The position numbers and the translations under genes are program-made. A DNA stretch of 64,000 bases from Nemertoderma westbladi (Eukaryota > Xenacoelomorpha > Nemertodermatida > Nemertodermatidae), in the NCBI GenBank assembly GCA_032718475.1, contig JAUCBJ010001897.1:18556-82555 (forward strand), written 5' to 3'. Below are positions 56,669-64,000 of the stretch, piece after piece. The notes below the pieces were generated by a model, which was not told the DNA's origin, ran no database searches, and saw nothing but the letters and a program-made list of their open reading frames with translations. Positions within the stretch are counted from its first letter, which is position 1. Every line of letters starts with the position of its first letter.

Positions 56669-56672
56669 AGCC
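56669..56672. repeat. Target-site duplication AGCC (right)
   Basis: Right copy of AGCC. Beyond it 'CACTGCATTGAAGCTGCACG' could continue the tRNA-like sequence broken at 52697. Confidence 0.6.
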
Positions 56673-56874
56673 CACTGCATTGAAGCTGCACGTGCACATA
56701 TAGCTGCTATGCTGGCTTAACAAAAATTTTTTTTGCCACCACTGTTAGTGTGCGAAAAACTGTTTGGCTAGAAACAATCGAATAGTGGGTAACAAGGTGC
56801 TCTGAATAGAATGGCAGGGTGTGTTCTTTTCGTAAAATCTATGTCAATGTGGTGGGTTTAAGTAAATGTGGCAA

Positions 56875-59800
56875 GCCAATTTTGAAAATCGGGTGTAATT
56901 GGCTGCTACAGAGCGCTCTGATAATTTCTTATCTTGGTTTCTATTGATAATGATTTTTAATCCATTCAAATACACATTACATCTCAATCATAGACAAATG
57001 ATGATAAAGTATGTCTGCTTTTTATTGATTCTACTGGCCGTCCCCACAGATTATATCTAGTCATCCGCATTTATCTTGAGGCCGACACCATCCGAACTGG
57101 CTTTATCTATTAATTATATCCCCCTCATTCATATCTCCACCATATACCATTTATCAAAAGCTATAATATTTAATCGTTGAAGTTCAAATAAGTCCACAGC
57201 CACCTCTCACGCCTGCTCATCTGCCACTTCCCATTGCCTAAATCGAGCTTAGCACTCAAAATGTTTATTGGAAAAACCATCCTTATATAGAAGCTTCGTT
57301 CGATCCACCTTACCAGTCAGTCCTCTTCGCTTTGTAGAGGAGCTTCTTGGAGGCGTTGTAGCCTCGTGCTCGAGATGTAGTCTCAACGTTCTCCTCGGCT
57401 GGTAGACTCCCTGGGTTCCTCCTCGTATGGCGTCATACAGTGTGCCCACCCGTTGCCATTCCATCAGTCCCCTCGCCTCCCACAGCCCCCTGTAGACTGT
57501 ACCTCCTGCCGTGTTCCCTCCATCTTCCTCGACGCGGTTTGACCCAGTGTTTCATTACGATGGTCACAGCCTGATACTGATCCATTGCTGCCTCCCAAAC
57601 AGTGATATTCCTGTGTCATGGAGTTCACTACAGACTGCTTCCTCCTCCAGAACCACGCATGGATCTCCCAATGGATTCACTCATCCTCGTCATTGTTGTA
57701 CTTCAATAGTGTACTTCAGTATACATTGTGAACTGAGACAACAGTCAGTTGGCTTGACTCCCGACTGTGATTGTTAGACTGCTCATGTGTTAATTTCTAG
57801 CCTGCTGACTATCTGAGCAACTATCTATAGACTGTGTCTGGCTGTATGCCCAGTGAATAAGAGTTTGTCATTCAACATTGCTGATATATGATATTGTATT
57901 AAACATGGCAAGATGGTGGCTTTTTATTGGTTGTTGACCAGCAATGAGATGAGAGGGCGTTTTTCCAGGAACTGCTAGGTTCGCTTGTTTTGCATTTCTC
58001 ACTGTCTTTTGCTGACCCAGAGCATACCTGTTGTGTTTTGCTGAGTAACATCAGGGCAGGATGCAGAGAATCATAGTCAATTACCTTGGCTTGGTTATAT
58101 TGGTTGACTATATTTGACTGACTGATTATTGCTGTATTTGTGGGGCGATCGACGAAAGTAAGCGAGCTTAGCATACAGGTACCACTAACTCAATCATTAT
58201 GTCTGTTGCTCTCTTGTTCTATTTTAAACGTTAATAACTCAGCCAAATCTCGATAAAATATATCCAAACGGTACACAAATGGTACATATGTAGTCTGGCA
58301 AAAGTTTAGAAATTTTCCAAGTTAAATTTGCCAATTTTGAAAATCGGCTGTAATTGGCTGCTACAGAGCGCTCTGATAATTTCTTATCTTGGTTTCTATT
58401 GATAATGATTTTTAATCCATTCAAATACACATTACATCTCAATCATAGACAAATGATGATAAAGTATGTCTGCTTTTTATTGATTCTACTGGCCGTCCCC
58501 ACAGATTATATCTAGTCATCCGCATTTATCTTGAGGCTGACACCATCCGAACTGGCTTTATCTATTAATTATATCCCCCTCATTCATATCTCCACCATAT
58601 ACCATTTATCAAAAGCTATAATATTTAATCGTTGAAGTTCAAATAAGTCCACAGCCACCTCTCACGCCTGCTCATCTGCCACTTCCCATTGCCTAAATCG
58701 AGCTTAGCACTCAAAATGTTTATTGGAAAAACCATCCTTATATAGAAGCTTCGTTCGATCCACCTTACCAGTCGTCCTCTTCGCTTTGTAGAGGAGCTTC
58801 TTGGAGGCGTTGTAGCCTCGTGCTCGAGATGTAGTCTCAACGTTCTCCTCGGCTGGTAGACTCCCTGGGTTCCTCCTCGTACGGCGTCATACAGTGTGCC
58901 CACCCGTTGCTATTCCATCAGTCCCCTCGCCTCCCACAGCCCCCTGTAGACTGTACCTCCTGCCGTGTTCCCTCCATCTTCCTCGACGCGGTTTGACCCA
59001 GTGTTTCATTACGATGGTCACAGCCTGATACTGATCCATTGCTGCCTCCCAAACAGTGATATTCCTGTGTCATGGAGTTCACTACAGACTGCTTCCTCCT
59101 CCAGAACCACGCATGGATCTCCCAATGGATTCACTCATCCTCGTCATTGTTGTACTTCAATAGTGTACTTCAGTATACATTGTGAACTGAGACAACAGTC
59201 AGTTGGCTTGACTCCCGACTGTGATTGTTAGACTGCTCATGTGTTAATTTCTAGCCTGCTGACTATCTGAGCAACTATCTATAGACTGTGTCTGGCTGTA
59301 TGCCCAGTGAATAAGAGTTTGTCATTCAACATTGCTGATATATGATATTGTATTAAACATGGCAAGATGGTGGCTTTTTATTGGTTGTTGACCAGCAATG
59401 AGATGAGAGGGCGTTTTTCCAGGAACTGCTAGGTTCGCTTGTTTTGCATTTCTCACTGTCTTTTGCTGACCCAGAGCATACCTGTTGTGTTTTGCTGAGT
59501 AACATCAGGGCAGGATGCAGAGAATCATAGTCAATTACCTTGGCTTGGTTATATTGGTTGACTATATTTGACTGACTGATTATTGCTGTATTTGTGGGGC
59601 GATCGACGAAAGTAAGCGAGCTTAGCATACAGGTACCACTAACTCAATCATTATGTCTGTTGCTCTCTTGTTCTATTTTAAACGTTAATAACTCAGCCAA
59701 ATCTCGATAAAATATATCCAAACGGTACACAAATGGTACATATGTAGTCTGGCAAAAGTTTAGAAATTTTCCAAGTTAAATTTGCCAATTTTGAAAATCG

Positions 59801-62800
59801 GCTGTAATTGGCTGCTACAGAGCGCTCTGATAATTTCTTATCTTGGTTTCTATTGATAATGATTTTTAATCCATTCAAATACACATTACATCTCAATCAT
59901 AGACAAATGATGATAAAGTATGTCTGCTTTTTATTGATTCTACTGGCCGTCCCCACAGATTATATCTAGTCATCCGCATTTATCTTGAGGCCGACACCAT
60001 CCGAACTGGCTTTATCTATTAATTATATCCCCCTCATTCATATCTCCACCATATACCATTTATCAAAAGATATAATATTTAATCGTTGAAGTTCAAATAA
60101 GTCCACAGCCACCTCTCACGCCTGCTCATCTGCCACTTCCCATTGCCTAAATCGAGCTTAGCACTCAAAATGTTTATTGGAAAAACCATCCTTATATAGA
60201 AGCTTCGTTCGATCCACCTTACCAGTCAGTCCTCTTCGCTTTGTAGAGGAGCTTCTTGGAGGCGTTGTAGCCTCGTGCTCGAGATGTAGTCTCAACGTTC
60301 TCCTCGGCTGGTAGACTCCCTGGGTTCCTCCTCGTACGGCGTCATACAGTGTGCCCACCCGTTGCCATTCCATCAGTCCCCTCGCCTCCCACAGCCCCCT
60401 GTAGACTGTACCTCCTGCCGTGTTCCCTCCATCTTCCTCGACGCGGTTTGACCCAGTGTTTCATTACGATGGTCACAGCCTGATACTGATCCATTGCTGC
60501 CTCCCAAACAGTGATATTCCTGTGTCATGGAGTTCACTACAGACTGCTTCCTCCTCCAGAACCACGCATGGATCTCCCAATGGATTCACTCATCCTCGTC
60601 ATTGTTGTACTTCAATAGTGTACTTCAGTATACATTGTGAACTGAGACAACAGTCAGTTGGCTTGACTCCCGACTGTGATTGTTAGACTGCTCATGTGTT
60701 AATTTCTAGCCTGCTGACTATCTGAGCAACTATCTATAGACTGTGTCTGGCTGTATGCCCAGTGAATAAGAGTTTGTCATTCAACATTGCTGATATATGA
60801 TATTGTATTAAACATGGCAAGATGGTGGCTTTTTATTGGTTGTTGACCAGCAATGAGATGAGAGGGCGTTTTTCCAGGAACTGCTAGGTTCGCTTGTTTT
60901 GCATTTCTCACTGTCTTTTGCTGACCCAGAGCATACCTGTTGTGTTTTGCTGAGTAACATCAGGGCAGGATGCAGAGAATCATAGTCAATTACCTTGGCT
61001 TGGTTATATTGGTTGACTATATTTGACTGACTGATTATTGCTGTATTTGTGGGGCGATCGACGAAAGTAAGCGAGCTTAGCATACAGGTACCACTAACTC
61101 AATCATTATGTCTGTTGCTCTCTTGTTCTATTTTAAACGTTAATAACTCAGCCAAATCTCGATAAAATATATCCAAACGGTACACAAATGGTACATATGT
61201 AGTCTGGCAAAAGTTTAGAAATTTTCCAAGTTAAATTTGCCAATTTTGAAAATCGGCTGTAATTGGCTGCTACAGAGCGCTCTGATAATTTCTTATCTTG
61301 GTTTCTATTGATAATGATTTTTAATCCATTCAAATACACATTACATCTCAATCATAGACAAATGATGATAAAGTATGTCTGCTTTTTATTGATTCTACTG
61401 GCCGTCCCCACAGATTATATCTAGTCATCCGCATTTATCTTGAGGCCGACACCATCCGAACTGGCTTTATCTATTAATTATATCCCCCTCATTCATATCT
61501 CCACCATATACCATTTATCAAAAGCTATAATATTTAATCGTTGAAGTTCAAATAAGTCCACAGCCACCTCTCACGCCTGCTCATCTGCCACTTCCCATTG
61601 CCTAAATCGAGCTTAGCACTCAAAATGTTTATTGGAAAAACCATCCTTATATAGAAGCTTCGTTCAATCCACCTTACCAGTCAGTCCTCTTCGCTTTGTA
61701 GAGGAGCTTCTTGGAGGCGTTGTAGCCTCGTGCTCGAGATGTAGTCTCAACGTTCTCCTCGGCTGGTAGACTCCCTGGGTTCCTCCTCGTACGGCGTCAT
61801 ATAGTGTGCCCACCCGTTGCCATTCCATCAGTCCCCTCGCCTCCCACAGCCCCCTGTAGACTGTACCTCCTGCCGTGTTCCCTCCATCTTCCTCGACGCG
61901 GTTTGACCCAGTGTTTCATTACGATGGTCACAGCCTGATACTGATCCAATGCTGCCTCCCAAACAGTGATATTCCTGTGTCATGGAGTTCACTACAGACT
62001 GCTTCCTCCTCCAGAACCACGCATGGATCTCCCAATGGATTCACTCATCCTCGTCATTGTTGTACTTCAATAGTGTACTTCAGTATACATTGTGAACTGA
62101 GACAACAGTCAGTTGGCTTGACTCCCGACTGTGATTGTTAGACTGCTCATGTGTTAATTTCTAGCCTGCTGACTATCTGAGCAACTATCTATAGACTGTG
62201 TCTGGCTGTATGCCCAGTGAATAAGAGTTTGTCATTCAACATTGCTGATATATGATATTGTATTAAACATGGCAAGATGGTGGCTTTTTATTGGTTGTTG
62301 ACCAGCAATGAGATGAGAGGGCGTTTTTCCAGGAACTGCTAGGTTCGCTTGTTTTGCATTTCTCACTGTCTTTTGCTGACCCAGAGCATACCTGTTGTGT
62401 TTTGCTGAGTAACATCAGGGCAGGATGCAGAGAATCATAGTCAATTACCTTGGCTTGGTTATATTGGTTGACTATATTTGACTGATTGATTATTGCTGTA
62501 TTTGTGGGGCGATCGACGAAAGTAAGCGAGCTTAGCATACAGGTACCACTAACTCAATCATTATGTCTGTTGCTCTCTTGTTCTATTTTAAACGTTAATA
62601 ACTCAGCCAAATCTCGATAAAATATATCCAAACGGTACACAAATGGTACATATGTAGTCTGGCAAAAGTTTAGAAATTTTCCAAGTTAAATTTGCCAATT
62701 TTGAAAATCGGCTGTAATTGGCTGCTACAGAGCGCTCTGATAATTTCTTATCTTGGTTTCTATTGATAATGATTTTTAATCCATTCAAATACACATTACA

Positions 62801-64000
62801 TCTCAATCATAGACAAATGATGATAAAGTATGTCTGCTTTTTATTGATTCTACTGGCCGTCCCCACAGATTATATCTAGTCATCCGCATTTATCTTGAGG
62901 CCGACACCATCCGAACTGGCTTTATCTATTAATTATATCCCCCTCATTCATATCTCCACCATATACCATTTATCAAAAGCTATAATATTTAATCGTTGAA
63001 GTTCAAATAAGTCCACAGCCACCTCTCACGCCTGCTCATCTGCCACTTCCCATTGCCTAAATCGAGCTTAGCACTCAAAATGTTTATTGGAAAAACCATC
63101 CTTATATAGAAGCTTCGTTCGATCCACCTTACCAGTCAGTCCTCTTCGCTTTGTAGAGGAGCTTCTTGGAGGCGTTGTAGCCTCGTGCTCGAGATGTAGT
63201 CTCAACGTTCTCCTCGGCTGGTAGACTCCCTGGGTTCCTCCTCGTACGGCGTCATACAGTGTGCCCACCCGTTGCCATTCCATCAGTCCCCTCGCCTCCC
63301 ACAGCCCCCTGTAGACTGTACCTCCTGCCGTGTTCCCTCCATCTTCCTCGACGCGGTTTGACCCAGTGTTTCATTACGATGGTCACAGCCTGATACTGAT
63401 CCATTGCTGCCTCCCAAACAGTGATATTCCTGTGTCATGGAGTTCACTACAGACTGCTTCCTCCTCCAGAACCACGCATGGATCTCCCAATGGATTCACT
63501 CATCCTCATCATTGTTGTACTTCAATAGTGTACTTCAGTATACATTGTGAACTGAGACAACAGTCAGTTGGCTTGACTCCCGACTGTGATTGTTAGACTG
63601 CTCATGTGTTAATTTCTAGCCTGCTGACTATCTGAGCAACTATCTATAGACTGTGTCTGGCTGTATGCCCAGTGAATAAGAGTTTGTCATTCAACATTGC
63701 TGATATATGATATTGTATTAAACATGGCAAGATGGTGGCTTTTTATTGGTTGTTGACCAGCAATGAGATGAGAGGGCGTTTTTCCAGGAACTGCTAGGTT
63801 CGCTTGTTTTGCATTTCTCACTGTCTTTTGCTGACCCAGAGCATACCTGTTGTGTTTTGCTGAGTAACATCAGGGCAGGATGCAGAGAATCATAGTCAAT
63901 TACCTTGGCTTGGTTATATTGGTTGACTATATTTGACTGACTGATTATTGCTGTATTTGTGGGGCGATCGACGAAAGTAAGCGAGCTTAGCATACAGGTA
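56875..64000. repeat. 1,455-bp tandem repeat, 4.9 units, runs off the window
   Basis: Units start at 56875, 58330, 59784, 61239 and 62694; the last is cut by the window end. Units differ by only a few substitutions and one 1-bp deletion (unit 2, near 58773, making it 1,454 bp). Open frames of 67-91 codons recur on both strands in every unit, but the deletion shifts one of them and another loses its start in unit 2, so I treat them as chance. A stretch with 'AGTGAATAAGAGTTTGTCATT' then 'CAACA' in each unit looks like the end of a Gypsy-type LTR. The array could be a satellite, or tandem LTR-retrotransposon fragments. Confidence 0.93.

Noticed and set aside
57249-63993. Repeated 67-91 codon open frames in each 1,455-bp unit as a multigene family
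   Set aside because: They overlap on both strands, match no known domain, and unit 2 loses a start and shifts frame by a 1-bp deletion without other decay.
56875-64000. CRISPR array
   Set aside because: Unit length 1,455 bp, no short repeat-spacer pattern, animal genome.

Overview
This is animal (metazoan) nuclear DNA. It is A+T rich, has no bacterial-style gene packing, and is built almost entirely of mobile elements and their debris: at least five kinds of non-LTR retrotransposon (LINE), a BEL/Pao LTR retrotransposon, a DNA transposon with a RAG1-like transposase, TTAA-target MITEs, tRNA-derived SINE pieces, minisatellites and a 1,455-bp tandem array. The element mix suggests an aquatic invertebrate; the phylum cannot be fixed from sequence alone. 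The only host-type gene is a single-exon major-facilitator transporter, SLC18B1-like, present as one intact copy, two full-length pseudogenes and one fragment.

Layout. 1-6200: minus-strand BEL/Pao gag remnant, with its leader and LTR-like promoter region, split by a plus-strand LINE (family A) carrying a 9-bp target duplication. 6785-8497: LINE endonuclease scrap and the intact transporter gene (minus). 8670-12170: pieces of an RTE-like LINE (family E) in both orientations and a dispersed repeat (family X). 12240-18135: minisatellite and a nearly full-length two-ORF LINE (family B), bracketed by a 34-bp inverted repeat. 19350-21560: second family B copy carrying a 495-bp TTAA MITE. 23000-25625: family A copy carrying a 682-bp TTAA MITE. 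27135-28443: transporter pseudogene. 28965-36060: minisatellite, LINE tails, a third family A copy, two X copies and a third family B copy meeting another LINE tail head to head. 36556-39412: long broken gag-like gene with three CCHC zinc knuckles, of a family I do not recognise. 40500-50800: SINEs, LINE scraps, X copies, a transporter fragment and a minisatellite. 50941-51006: perfect 66-bp palindrome. 51289-52590: transporter pseudogene. 52698-56668: complete DNA transposon with an intact 705-residue RAG1-like transposase and about 530-bp terminal inverted repeats. 56875-64000: five units of a 1,455-bp tandem repeat running off the window.

The most noteworthy element is the 4-kb transposon. 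Its one ORF combines a cysteine-rich N-terminal region laid out like the RAG1 N-terminus with a core in which D361, D442 and E667, plus the zinc ligands C461/C464 and H641/H646, follow RAG1 spacing. The ends begin CAC and show heptamer, 23-bp spacer and A-rich nonamer spacing. The window also gives internally verified insertions: a LINE into BEL gag, and two TTAA MITEs into two LINEs. In each case the host element reads through when the insert and one duplicated target copy are discounted. Intact ORFs (transposase, transporter), near-identical tandem units and clean target duplications point to recent turnover.
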